Assembly: GCA_025267735.1 (NCBI GenBank)
Contig: CM046307.1
Location: forward strand, 52,061,395 to 52,125,394
Reading direction: 5' to 3'
From: Mactra quadrangularis
Lineage: Eukaryota > Mollusca > Bivalvia > Venerida > Mactridae
DNA length: 64,000 nucleotides
Positions 51,073 through 62,511 of the stretch are shown here, piece after piece. Positions within the stretch are counted from its first letter, which is position 1. Each line of letters begins with the position of its first letter. A program made the translations under genes and the position numbers. The notes beneath the pieces were generated by a model. That model was not told the origin of the DNA, did no database searches, and saw nothing but the letters and a program-made list of their open reading frames with translations.

Positions 51073-51173
51073 GATTTTGTTTGTTCAATTAGTGAACAAT
51101 TGCTGTATTTAGTCAAATACACTATAAATATACTTATAAAACCAGTAAATCTGTGAGCTAATGCTCACTAGTG

Positions 51174-51420
51174 ATACCCCCGCCAAAATCTAAAAATATG
51201 CGAAAAACAGGAAGTAGATGAGCGAGGAGCATGAAATCGCTTTACACCACATGGGACTACAGGATGAAGCAATATGCAAAGTTTCAGGCTGCTGCATGGT
51301 ATAGTTGCTGAGAAAACTGTGACGGAAATTTTTTAACGGACGGACGGACGGACGCACACACGCACGCACGCACGGACAAGGGTAAAACAGTATACCCCCT
51401 CTTCTTCGAAGCGGGGGTAT
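51174..51420. mobile_element. TIR element with GGAC repeat
   Basis: ATACCCCCGC at the left end and GCGGGGGTAT at the right end are perfect inverted repeats. Inside is a (GGAC)n/(GCAC)n run, and the right end has an extra CCCCTCTTCTTCGAAGCGGGG hairpin. The element type is common in bivalve DNA. Confidence 0.7.
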
Positions 51421-53802
51421 AAATAGAATACAAAAATAATAAAATACATAAAATTGCACTAGGTAAAGCTTAGACAACAAAATTGGATGGACGATATTCT
51501 ATCACAGATTATTATAAAAACATGCATACATAATTAATGTACTAATTCTTTGACCCCACTGATCTGCATATTCTGGTCATAGGTTTCTTAAAATATAGGA
51601 CAATGCCCCTACTACAGTAGTACATTTTATTAATTTAACACACATCAAAGCCAGGATGTAGTAAAGGTGGTTACTATCAAATATTGTCATTTTCATCTCT
51701 CATGCCCTCACATACTTTCTAGACCTTATTAAAAATCGGTTCATACAAAATATGTCATCCATATCAAATAAACTTGTTGTTATTGTTGTTCACCACGGTA
51801 GAGACTACTTATTTGTTATTATACATTTACTGTACATGAACTTATAAATCCACACAATTTGTGAAAAGATATGCATATATTTAGGGATCAAAGAATTTAA
51901 ACAGTATTTATGTATACTAAATTACAGAACAAACAAAATTAATAAGCAAGCAGTCTGTAATTTAACCCACAAGCATGCAAGCAGTCTGAGATATGACCAA
52001 CAAGCATGCCGGTCTGACCAACAGACACATTAAGTCTGATAGATGCATCAAAATAAGATTGGACAAAACGATTGACAATATAACCCCATCCCAAATATTT
52101 GTAATGAATTGAACCCCCTTACATAATAGCAATAACATAAATAATGGGTATATGATATCACATAATATGATAACTAAAGTGAACATGATACAAAAGTAAA
52201 CTGTAAAATACAAGTAAATATTATTATAATAAAATACATTTATATTCTAACAGCCTTTGCATTATTTTTTTACAATCACCAGCACAACTGATTACAACTT
52301 ATAATAATTTAACCAATTATCAACAATCCCAATATAAGAAATAAGTAATTCTCACTTTAGAGCTGACCCAATTCTAACTCACCATAGGCTTCAAGCTATT
52401 TAGTTTAGGCAAAGACTTTTAACACATTTTATGTTCTATGCTACATCAGTAGCTTTTTGGCAGAGATAATGTCTTTAAACTATAAATAACAGAGGGTACA
52501 CAAATCATTTAAACATTTGTGTCAAAGAGAATTAGAAAATACATAGTTTATATCAATGATGCTGATCAATTGAAGAAGATGCAAGAGCATTAATTAACTT
52601 GTTTTGCTCTTTTACACAAAACATATTAGTATTGCAATATATTGCAATAAGAGTATTGCATATTGCACTATATTGCAATACAGGGTTCAGTATTGCTGCA
52701 CTCATGATATGTAACCTGACAAGAAACATTTCTCAAAAGCAATATATGTCCTAAAAGTGCAAGTTTTTTAACCACAATATAGTAATATTCAAATCTGACA
52801 ACACATAAGCAAACTTAAATTCTCAACTCAAGTCAGGAAATATCTGCCAATGTCTCTACATTTTACATTATATGAAAATATTCAAGCTTAGAACACTACA
52901 AAATGGTGCAAATGTAATACATAAATTAGTGAATTTCATAACTAAGTTCTAAAATCATAATATATAAAAAAGCAACTTGTTTTTTTCTCTCTAAAATGTC
53001 AAAACATAATTAATTTCACAAAAAAAACCCTCATATAAATATTCGTCATCACACAATTTCGATATTTGTATAATTCCCACGGCAGGTTTAAGATTTGGGT
53101 AGGAGAGATAAAAGCCAAGTGCTTGCTTGTTAACTTGCTGAGTCAATGTTTGCCTCCTATTTGTTCATGAAAATGGATTAAGTCACCGTAAAATTATTCA
53201 CACTTTGACAGTTGAAAAAATGGACTTTTGATATGAGATATGGTAAATATTTCTTAGAATATTTTTTTTTATTTACCAAGTGTGCTTAGAAAAAATTTAC
53301 AATCACAAGTAAAACTTTACAATCACAAATAAAACAATCATTGTTGGGTCAAAGTTTCATTCTGAAATTGACAAAATTTCATAACCTGTTTCTTTTATGT
53401 ACTTTCATGTATTTTTTGACAGTTTTGGATGGCACTACTGTAAAATGACATAAGTTTGTATTTCCTCATAGTAAAAAAGCAACATTTCAAATTTTAGCGA
53501 CATAACTATTGAGCATGAAAGATATTTTACCTATCAACAGATTTGAGCTATAACATTTCACATACAGTGTATAGTCTGTTTTATGAAGTAAGCTTTTGAA
53601 TAATTAAATGAAAGGATCCAACATAACTTGATGATCTTAAAAATATAGACAAAAACTATTCATGTGACTGTAGCATCATGTAAAACATAGAACTATTGCT
53701 GAAAGAAAGAAATCCAAGTCCAATTTTCAAATGCCCAACTTTAACAGTGAAACATTGGAAGACTGTTTCTATGGTAAATGTTGACCTTGAATGACTTTGA
53801 CA

Positions 53803-53905
53803 TTAATGTCTACGTGACCTTGACTTTGCTTGTCTATCAGTTAAAGGAGCACCATCTTCATCATATCCTAACATCTTTCTTAATTTCATTATCTCTTGTT
53901 TATAT
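53803..53905 (-). CDS. CCDC78: CCDC78 terminal exon
   Basis: Acceptor TTACTTTTCAG. It encodes (R)YKQEIMKLRKMLGYDEDGAP, then LTDRQAKSRSRRH, stopping at TAA 53805-53803. The basic tail after the coiled coil is the C-terminus. A possible poly(A) signal on this strand (TTTATT read forward) is at 53268-53273. Confidence 0.9.
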
Positions 53906-56900
53906 CTGAAAAGTAAAATCATTTTCTAAATAAAATTGACCGTTGAGCTATGACCCTAGGCCTAACGCATGAGAAGTCAAGTCTTATTAGCATTAATTTA
54001 GATAAAACCACAAAAGCAACACAGACGGAAGAATGCACAGCTCCAAATGCTTTATATAATACACATGTCCCCAAAAACAAAGCTTCTTTAGCAATATAAA
54101 ATACATTACTGATTCATCTACGAATAACATCCTAAAAAATGTCTACCAAACATAAGTACCTAGCAAGATGGCTATCTATATAATCTTGACTTTCTCTTAA
54201 CTGTTCTTTCAGTACTTCATTTTCACTGAGTAACTTTGTTCTTTCATCTTCTAGTTGACGTTGTGTATTTAAAGTAAACTCTCTTAATTGTTTTCTTAGC
54301 TGCGCCCAGGACTCTGCAGGTTTTTCTCCTGGTCTGAAAGTAGTAATACATATATAAGGATTCTTTAGAGGGAACGCCATGATTATACTTCAAACACAAA
54401 CATGCTTAGAGACATGTACATGTAAAAACTATATCATGCGTACTTCGAATTTGTTTAATCTTACAGCTTTATGCATTTTTTCAAGAGTTTAGTCATTTGA
54501 GGTAGACACATAGCTAACCATCATCCTTGTGATTCACAAATTATGTAGTTTGATATTCTCTGTCTGTAACCTATTTTGTCAAATAACAAGTTATGATCAG
54601 GACTGTTTGTTGTCAGAAACAAGTTACAAGGATTTAAAACCAACCATTCTACCAAACTGACTGAAGAGATGGATATACATTTTCTAGCTACATTAAGTGT
54701 ATATTAACTTAAGCAGTACAGGCATCATACTTTTTCTGCATTATATTCTTTTTATGTGTTATTATACTTAAGTGCATTATTCTGAATAGCAAATTGATAC
54801 ACCTGAAGTGAAAAAAGGTAAACATATGAAGCCAATACCACAGTGTTTAATACATATTGAATGTGCATTTAATACACTGCCAAAACAGATAGATATATAG
54901 ATAGATTTATTTGTGATGCCTTTTACAAATTTTACAAATCATACAAATATTAAACAATAACTTAATAACAAGAATATTACATAAGATATCACAGTAATGA
55001 ATGGAGATATTAGTAAAAATATAAATTGCATCACAGGATAGCCCATAAAGTCCTAGGACTTAATTCCAATGGGATCCTTTGCCTTAAGTAATTAAATATT
55101 AAAGTACAAAAATACACAAATATATCTACCTAGGTTATGGTAATAAAATAGAATTAAAAACATCAACATCAACAAAGATGTTCTAAAAGTATATCCATTA
55201 ATATATCTTATTACTTTATTTTGAACAATTTGTAATTTTTTTCTTCATAGTATCAGTAAGATCTTCATACCAGGATGAACAAGCATACTCGAAATGACTT
55301 TGTATCAAAGAATTGCAAAGTAATAGTCTTGTTTTCTTATTTAAATAGTTATTGTGCCTGTATAAAAATTTCAGCCTGGAATTTGCCTTTTGTACAATGT
55401 TATTAAAAATAGTACTAGCAGAAAAATCATTTTCTAAAAAACTTCCAAGATATTTAACTGATTTTGATGATTTTATTAAACAAGTTTTTGTGTCAATCTA
55501 CAACAGATGTTTGAAGTAACTTGTGTCATAACTAGATAACATAATAATACACTAATTTAAAGTTTATATTTTAACAAGCATTGTGTCGATGAACAACATA
55601 TAATTAAAGTTAACTTCATAACTAGATAACTAAATTATATACTAATTTAAAATAGAGGCATAGTTATCTATGTCTCTGTTTAAAGTTAATATTTTGATTA
55701 ATAATATATTGTTACCTTAGACCTACTTCCTTCATGTCTTCAGATAAACCAAACTGTAATAAAATAAAACAAGTTAAAATTAGTAACATGCATAATTATA
55801 TCCTTATTGGGTAAAATGTGGCATAACATATACCTTGAGCCATTTACATGGACACAGATTCGTAAACAGACAAATGAGTGGACAAAACAATCGGAAGATG
55901 CCTTTTTTACATACCGTATACATTGTATTTATATTTACAAATAATAGGGGGAAAACAGCATGGTGAGTTTTTACAAGTTATTATCAGGCTTTTATCAATT
56001 AAAGCATACATTAACCCTGCTGATTTAAATACTCACTACAGTGCTTTGTACTCACAAACTCACAATTGATAGAAAAGACGTTCATTTATTTTCACAGAAT
56101 ACTGAAAAATTATTGAGTATATAAATCAGCGGGGTTAATGTATTCACCACTGACAGTTGAGTTTAATTTAACAGTATAATACTCATGTTCACAAGGTACT
56201 CAGTATTACATTGATGGCTCAAATGACTGTTTCATATATTTTATATAATGATACATGGCTGTAGCACAATGGTAGAGCACAGGGTTGATATCATCTGGAG
56301 ACATCATGTTCCATTTCTGGCTGCTGCAGACAGTACCCTTTTATGAAAATATAGAAGTGACACTGAAAACTAATATACAGTGCAGGTTGATTGATTAGTG
56401 CATGTAACACTGCATTCTTTCATAAATAGCTCCTTAAGGAAACTTTACATAATCTAATGAATTGGTGGTTAACATTTGAAATGAAATTAAAAAAAACATG
56501 GATCAAGCAGACTGGAATATTAGCAAATTTAAAACAGCCAATAAATCATAAGTAACATGCAATCAGCAAAACTAAAAAATGTGAGAGACTTGAACATGCA
56601 TGATCTAATTACAATGTAAATGAAACAACTCTTACTATAACAGGTACTATGACCACTTCCAGTAATCGGGCATCAGGCAGCCAGAAAGTGAATTCAATGG
56701 AAAACATTCAAAAGTTCTCAAGTTCTAGATTATTTTGTATATTTAAGTTTTTAAAGTTTTTTTTACAGTAAACAGTGTTTAAAAAACATTTCAGTGATCA
56801 ATCATTAGCATAATAATATTTAATCAAATCAATTTAATATTTAGTAATTATACAAAAATCCTAAATAACTATGTCAACTGAATAAAAACCAAGCAATATG

Positions 56901-59900
56901 ACACAAATGTACAGCAGAAGAAGCTAACATCAATACAAGTACATGTATTACGAGTATCTGTTGAATATTTCATGCACTTGTGTCTAATAAACATTACAAA
57001 AAATGAACAAGAAATTAAGAAAAAAATTAAACGCATCATTTATCAGCTAAGTTCAATCAAGTATAAAAATTGGAAGACAAACTTTACTGCCGATAAAACA
57101 ATATCCTTTTTAGCGTCTATCATATATTCATGGTACTGTTCAGTATATTAACTTTCAAACACAATGTGACTTGTTTTGTAAATATATATATAAACCTATT
57201 TAATATCACAACAAAAATGTGACAAGAGTTAAGCAGACAACAAAAAACAAACAAACATGATCTCTTACTAGCTTTAACACTTTATCTGTAACCAAGTTTA
57301 AATATTTAAAAATATGAAAATTATTTCATGTTTTTTTTAAAAATATTTAACTTGTTTACATATCACAAACATATCAGTGGGTTAAAATAAAAATCAAACA
57401 TATCAACACAACAGATTCTACGTTTACCTTATAACGCTGGAAATAATAAATACATAAATATATATTATAACTATAAACATGTAATATATAATATACATGT
57501 ATTGGATTTAAAGCCATATCAACATGATTATGATTTTTACAGCAACCAGCACACCTTATCTAGCTTTCACGGACCCATGTCTATAACTAATACTCACCTT
57601 TCCTTCCACAAGGCCGACAACTTCTCTATACACCTTTATTAATGGAGGAAAATTGTCATTACTATCATGGTAGGGTATAACCACCCTGAATTTGATTTGA
57701 ACTGTTCCCCCTTATGGAAAATAGATTTGAGATTTGGCAAACAAACAACAACACTATGGCCCCAAGTACAAATTAAATAACTAAGAAACAAATCCTGGTT
57801 TCATCAAGAATTAAACTCATTAGCCCAGTGGCATAAAGTGCACTAATACACATCATTTAGAAATCTAATTTATGGATTTTACCTAGCACTAACAAACAGA
57901 CATTGCTACGAAGAAAAGTATCATTACAAAGAACAATAGGATCGAGTTTGTAATTTGTAATTATGAACAATAATGTGTGACAATCTTTGTTTGTACCTGC
58001 CATCTTCACTATTGGAAAAAGAAAATATTTTTGAGTATCATATATCATCTATGACCATTTCATAAGTGACCTTTTTATTTGAATAATAATACATTTGTCG
58101 ACAAACTTAACTCATGTGCTCTATTGTTAACATCTTGTTTTAGGGCAAAATGTATAATCTGAATTATCTGCCCCTTGTTAACTAATGAAAAGCATAGAAC
58201 ATCATTGGGAACCCCTAGACTAATCACTAGGAATAACCTCGGACATATTACAACGCCATTTTGGAACTACTTTTGTGGCACATGACCAAACAAAATGCTT
58301 TCACTGGTGTTGAAGTAAACAAATCTATGTTCAGTTAGACCATAAATAATGTCTAGTTTTAATCCATAAATAGCAAGATATTGTTCAATGATACCACTAA
58401 ACCATATTTAGTCACATGTATAGCATAAAATTGTATTTACGAAGCCTTGTGTGTTCATGACAAGAACTATTTGGCTTGAAGCGTGACATGCTTCCCCTGG
58501 CATACGAACGTAGCAAAATCCCAACATTCTTGGTTGATCCTACACAAATCTACCAGAGATTATTCATTAAATGAATGGTCAAGGTGTTCAGAATGATAGA
58601 ATATTAGGCAGTAAACAAGACTAACAACAAATACACTATAGGATTGATATCCATTGCTTAGGTAGGTAAAATACTACAAACATAAATTATTACAAACCTT
58701 GTTTTTTAAAGAGTTGAGCTGATCTCGTAGTTCTTCACGTTCAGATTTCAGTCTATTAATCTCCTTCAAATGATTTGATGTAATTTCTGGATCAGATAGG
58801 CTCAGTTTATGTTCATCAGGACCTAAGTCTATGGGATCTATACCACGTTGTTCACATAGTAATCTTAAATCTCTGTATTGTATAGAAATATAAAGAAAAG
58901 TTAAGTTCCAACACAAAGACCACTAACTACCACTAATAACTAACCACTAATAGCAAAATCATAAGATTTTTGACAATTTTTAAGTTCCAAATGCTAAATG
59001 TTAGAAGAAAGCCCAGCAGTATATTCTGTGACCATTGAGTTAGATGCTTTTAAAAGTGGAACTTGATATTGTTCCATTGATACCATAGATAACACAGCTT
59101 TACATTATGTTGGTTTTAATTCAAAGATATAATAGCATATTTACAATTTTAATTAAGGGTTAGATTGAAGGACTTTAGCCAAAAGGTTGTCAGAAAATTA
59201 GGATCGCGTCAGTTATGAAAAATGTAGTTCAAGATACAGTTCAACGCTCTAAAATCGTCCATACAAAAGTTTATTTAGAGAGATAAAAAGTTAAGTGGCA
59301 CTTGTGGAATAAAATCTAAACTTGGGTGGGCAGAACACTAACAGGGGTGAGATAAAAGGTCAGTTCTTTCTCCAGTGGAAAACAAAGCTCGTGCAATTCT
59401 TCACCTAGGAGAAAACTGGTCCAGGTGATAAATTTACCATCACACTAGTTTACATTTTTTTCAGAGTTTCTACAACTGGTTGTGAAAACCTCACCTGTAA
59501 GCTACAAGTAATTCTTCATATTTATGAGCAAACTTTCTCTTCTGTTCTCTATATTGTTGTGCAGCATGACTTAACTGATCTTCTCTTTCTTTATGTGACA
59601 TTGTTACATCTTTTAACATATTATCAACATAAGATTTCATCTTTTTATCTCTCTTTGCATCCGGTATACCGCTACCACTGTCCATGTAATCCTGAGTTAT
59701 ATAGAAAACAGTATATAGTCAGTATGTCTTTACATTAATATATATTGCCCTCAAAAAGTCTGTATACAAAATCTTGTGTTTAGAATAAACTGATTCATAT
59801 TTACTCATGAAAAAAAGGAATCAATAGTTATCTGCGAGTATTTCCAAAATCAGTATTAATTTCAGATTCAAATTATTTCATACAAAAATAAGTTCTAAAG

Positions 59901-60516
59901 TTTAATTAAAAGTCTGTTGTATGATAACTTATCGTCAAAATTTCATAAATACAAGAACTTCAGGAGGATACTCCATACATGTGAGATATTATCATACATA
60001 CAGCCCTAATTTTCATAAACCAATTCTCCAGAAGTTCTAACAAATTAACTATAAGGTTTTATTTTAACCTAAACATATCTATGTTTCTGGTTTCCAATCA
60101 TTTCTTTTACAGAGAACAGTTACTTTCAATCTGAATTCAAAATCGATATTGGTCAACTACTACAAAATAAAATCATTAGTTTGGTGACTTTTGATGTTTA
60201 TAGACAGCTCATGTATTGTTTATAAACACAGAGATGTAATACTGTTAAAATGGACACACTATCCGAGACAGAATTTATCAATAATAGCGCAGAAACATAG
60301 ACAAATTTGGTTAATAAAAATGCCAACCTACAGACCCTACTTTGGGGGGGGGGAGACCAGAAACAGAAGTCATTATAGACCAAAACTTACAGATATATCT
60401 TCCACATATTTGATCAGTCTCATTCTATAGTCTTCACCAAGATCTTTTACTTTATGTTGTAATCTATTATTTTGTACTTCTAATGTCTCTTTATCACTTC
60501 TTGTCATAATCAATGA
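53803..60516 (-). CDS. CCDC78: CCDC78 homologue, C-terminal half (7 exons)
   Basis: Spliced coiled-coil gene on the - strand; exons in transcript order are 60516-60391, 59691-59495, 58872-58698, 57436-57428, 55753-55716, 54333-54160 and 53905-53803. They total 822 nt, 273 aa plus stop, with every intron phase matching. Three blocks identify it as CCDC78: EELLVAYR after a charged helix, SWAQLRKQLREFTLNTQRQL, and HLARYKQEIMKLRKMLG near the C-terminus; the human protein has close equivalents in the same order. CCDC78 is a deuterosome/centriole-associated protein needed for centriole amplification in multiciliated cells, and is also linked to muscle. The 5' exons are not in the window. If they lie beyond 64 kb, the copy B TRIM-like gene sits inside a CCDC78 intron on the opposite strand. 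Confidence 0.9.
54160..54333 (-). CDS. CCDC78: CCDC78 exon (SWAQLRKQL)
   Basis: Acceptor TACTTTCAG, donor GCTAG|GTACTT. It encodes (R)PGEKPAESWAQLRKQLREF, then TLNTQRQLEDERTKLLSENE and a coiled coil to DYIDSHLA(R). The S-W-A-Q...L-R-x-F and Y-x-D-x-H-L-x-R-Y-K-Q-E-I blocks are the clearest match to vertebrate CCDC78. Confidence 0.94.
54887..55500 (-). mobile_element. non-LTR retrotransposon 3' fragment (CR1/L2-like)
   Basis: On the - strand this CCDC78 intron segment reads KSVKYLGSFLENDFSASTIF, then QKANSRLKFLYRHNNYLNKK and SLIQSHFEYACSSWYEDLTD, the end of a reverse transcriptase thumb region of CR1/L2/Jockey-type LINEs. One A insertion near 55245 shifts the frame into KKKLQIVQNKVIRYINGYTF; later frameshifts and stops follow. 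The 3' end is short tandem TCTA units, as in microsatellite-tailed LINEs. It is a dead, 5'-truncated copy. Confidence 0.82.
55716..55753 (-). CDS. CCDC78: CCDC78 short exon (38 nt)
   Basis: Acceptor TTTATTACAG, donor CTAAG|GTAACA. It encodes FGLSEDMKEVGL plus two bases that make Arg with the first base of the next exon. Entry phase 0 and exit phase 2 fit both neighbours exactly, which is the main support for an exon this short. Confidence 0.8.
56001..56160. repeat. fold-back MITE family 3
   Basis: Left arm ATTAACCCTGCTGATTTAAA, right arm AAATCAGCGGGGTTAATG followed by CACCACTGACAGTTG. Lies in a CCDC78 intron next to the 38-nt exon. Confidence 0.75.
56258..56345 (+). mobile_element. possible tRNA-like SINE head
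   Basis: GGCTGTAGCACAATGGTAGA followed by GCACAGGGTTGATATCATC and ATGTTCCATTTC. It resembles a degraded tRNA-like head. Confidence 0.4.
57428..57436 (-). CDS. CCDC78: CCDC78 microexon of 9 nt (R-Y-K)
   Basis: CGTTATAAG lies between TTATTATTTCCAG and GTAAAC on the - strand. It is phase 0 at both ends, so it can be skipped or included without a frame change, joining ...SLKNK to FGLSEDM. The two splice sites are good, but a 9-nt exon could arise by chance; RNA-seq support is needed. Confidence 0.5.
57541..57745 (-). mobile_element. SINE copy in CCDC78 intron
   Basis: Shares CTAGCTTTC, GTCTATAACTAATACTCACC, CCTTCCACAAGGCCGACAAC and AATGGAGGAAAATTGTCATT with the other SINE bodies (reverse orientation). 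The head is degenerate. Confidence 0.7.
58239..58585 (-). repeat. dispersed repeat family 1
   Basis: Inverted counterpart of 3072-3428, inside the CCDC78 intron between 57436 and 58698. Confidence 0.75.
58698..58872 (-). CDS. CCDC78: CCDC78 exon
   Basis: Acceptor AATACAG; the first base A completes Arg (AG|A). It encodes DLRLLCEQRGIDPIDLGPDE, a Ser/Leu-rich linker, then a coiled coil HLKEINRLKSEREELRDQLN ending SLKNK at donor AAG|GTTTGT. A nearer AG two bases downstream would put the exon out of frame. Confidence 0.9.
59495..59691 (-). CDS. CCDC78: CCDC78 exon (EELLVAYR)
   Basis: 65 codons plus two bases; acceptor ATAACTCAG, donor TACAG|GTGAGG. It encodes DYMDSGSGIPDAKRDKKMKS, then SHKEREDQLSHAAQQYREQK and RKFAHKYEELLVAYR. 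EELLVAYR is shared with the vertebrate protein. A truncated copy lies at 37804-37915. Confidence 0.93.
60391..60516 (-). CDS. CCDC78: CCDC78 exon (first seen in window)
   Basis: 42 codons, phase 0 at both ends: acceptor TATATTTCAG, donor TCT|GTAAGT. It encodes SLIMTRSDKETLEVQNNRLQ and on to LGEDYRMRLIKYVEDIS, a coiled-coil segment equivalent to the NARLQ...LKDEYVLRL region of the vertebrate protein. It is duplicated as an orphan exon at 41571-41696. The intron before it carries a GAT microsatellite, and the open frame running into that repeat (His/Tyr rich) is not coding. Confidence 0.88.
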
Positions 60517-60552
60517 CTGAAATATATAAAAAAATAAACATGTGAAACAATA

Positions 60553-60705
60553 ATGGTGATAATAATGATAATAATGATGGTGATGATAATTTTGATGGGG
60601 ATGATAATGATGATTATAATTATGTAGGTGAGGATAATGATGATAATAATGATGGTGATGATAATGATGGTTGTGAAAATTATAATGATGCAAGTAATAA
60701 TTCTC
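60553..60705. repeat. (GAT)n microsatellite, copy B
   Basis: Counterpart of 41722-42030, next to the CCDC78 exon acceptor. Confidence 0.9.
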
Positions 60706-61671
60706 ATGATGATGATCTTGAGCTATGGGTTTCTACAGGTGACAATGTACATGAATACAAAATTTAAATTTCATGTAATTTTGTCCCTAGGTTATGAAAT
60801 AATTACTTATAAGAGAATTGCCAAATCAAATAATTAGATGGGAAATAACTACAAAACTGCACAAGCAGAAGTTGTAGTTCTTGTCAATTGCAGTGTATAG
60901 GAGCATCCGTTTTAGGAGTTTTAGGTAAGAAGAATCTTTTTGTAACTTTTTATTCACTGATAACATTAAGATAGTATGCATAATTTATATTTTTTCAACT
61001 TGATGGGTATTTTTTAAGAATATTTAGGGAATCTGACAAACGAATAATCAATTTGTTGTGACCTTTTAATAATAAATAATATGATGCACTATGAAGAAAC
61101 CTGTACTGTATGGTAGAGTATATGAGCATAAAAAGCAAAATGACAAGAGACAATTTTACAGTAAAAACTTAACTTAAAGTACTTTATTTAATTACGGCTG
61201 TTTCTATATTATATATTCGATGACGTACAACACAAAAAGATTATAATTATAAACAATAATAAATAAGTAAAAACCCTCCACCATAAATATATACAATTAC
61301 ACAATACTAAATAAGAATTTAACGCACAAAATGTTATATTGGCCCACCTGAGGACTAACCACACAGTCAGAATGTCCCTTTTTAACGTTTCTTTTTAGTG
61401 TTTATGTATTTTGTATAATAGTGAAACTGGATATTGAAATATCAAAACAAATACATATTATGTGAATCTTCTCATATAACAGAACAGGGTCTATAAAACC
61501 TGCATGTATCACATTGCTACTTTTATTCAATAAAGGGAAATAACTACTGCAAGAGTATGGAAGTAAATAGGTATTCATGTAATCTTTCTGTTTAATGTTT
61601 ATACTTTACTTCAATTGAGTATTTCATAATCACACTAAAAACAAAACTAGGGTTTAAAATCGAAGATCAAA

Positions 61672-62018
61672 ATGGCTAGCGGAAGATTTTCTCAATCAAA
61701 AATGCCTGAGGAGACATTTAATTTTGTTTGTACGGCATGTGAGCGGGAAAGCAAGACGTCAGAGGCTGTGAGGTATTGTATAGAATGTGTTGGATATTGT
61801 TGCCAAGTATGTACGGACATGCATAAAAGGTTTCCAGCTTTAATGAATCACAATCTCTTGGGTGTAGGACAAGGAAGTCAGGTCGGAAAACAACAACAAC
61901 CAAGTCTACCTGAATACCCGACTGAAAGATGCAGTATTCACCCAGGGAAGGTGTTAGATATATATTGTGAGAAAGATGATATAGTTGGATGTACAACATG
62001 TATATCGAAAGATCACAG
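61672..62018 (+). CDS. TRIM-like copy B, exon 1 only (gene interrupted)
   Basis: Paralogous copy of 42975-43318. It encodes MASGRFSQSKMPEETFNFVC and the same B-box zinc ligands, with donor CACAG|GTATGA kept. It is one codon longer (QQQPS against QQHS) and differs by about seven non-synonymous and four synonymous substitutions. Intron homology to copy A stops at 62278, where a hAT-like element begins, so exon 2 is absent from the window. The gene may be broken, or may resume beyond 64 kb on the far side of the element. Confidence 0.8.
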
Positions 62019-62511
62019 GTATGACTTAATTTTACTATAAATATAATTACATGTAGTTTCGGCTTTAGACAAAGGTTTTATTGCATTACTATGATCCTTA
62101 TAAATGTATTTTGTGAGACCTGATTTATAGCTTAGTTACTTTAATGTTGTTAACCTACATTTCTATAGATAAAATCAAGTTATAAACTGATATAGGTAAA
62201 TGCATTAATATATTTTATCATCGATAAAAAGCATAACACAATCAGTTTTAGAGTAAACATTTTTATGATATATTATTACAGTCTTCGAAATAACCCACTT
62301 GCCCGAAGCCCGGGACAAGTAAAATTGCCGACGGGCAAGTTAAAATTAAAACCTATCTGCCCGATCGGGCAAGTTGAATAAAATAAACAAAAAACATATA
62401 TGACGCCAGACGCTCGCCGTTTACTTTCGTTTTACGAGTTAGTTCCGCACAGACGCTCAATGAAATGCGTTACGATAGCGTCTGGGCGAACCGGAATACA
62501 CGTGAGGGTAT

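Larger units (their letters stand above)
49314..53802. other. DNA downstream of CCDC78, copy B only
   Basis: Deleted from copy A. Contains family 6 at 50944, the TIR element at 51174, and AT-rich DNA likely including the CCDC78 3' UTR. No coding exon recognised. Confidence 0.6.
48725..62278. repeat. segmental duplication, copy B (full CCDC78 side)
   Basis: Begins at ATTATGTCAGAG, the same sequence that opens copy A at 37181. If the duplication is a direct tandem, the copy A unit runs 37181 to about 48724 and includes TRIM-like exon 2 and its downstream DNA. Copy B should then have continued past 62278 into the same sequence, but it is interrupted there by a mobile element. Confidence 0.82.

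Noticed and set aside
60373..60693. His/Tyr-rich extension of the CCDC78 exon at 60391-60516
   Set aside because: The extra N-terminal part is intron plus GAT repeat read through the acceptor; the exon begins after TATATTTCAG.
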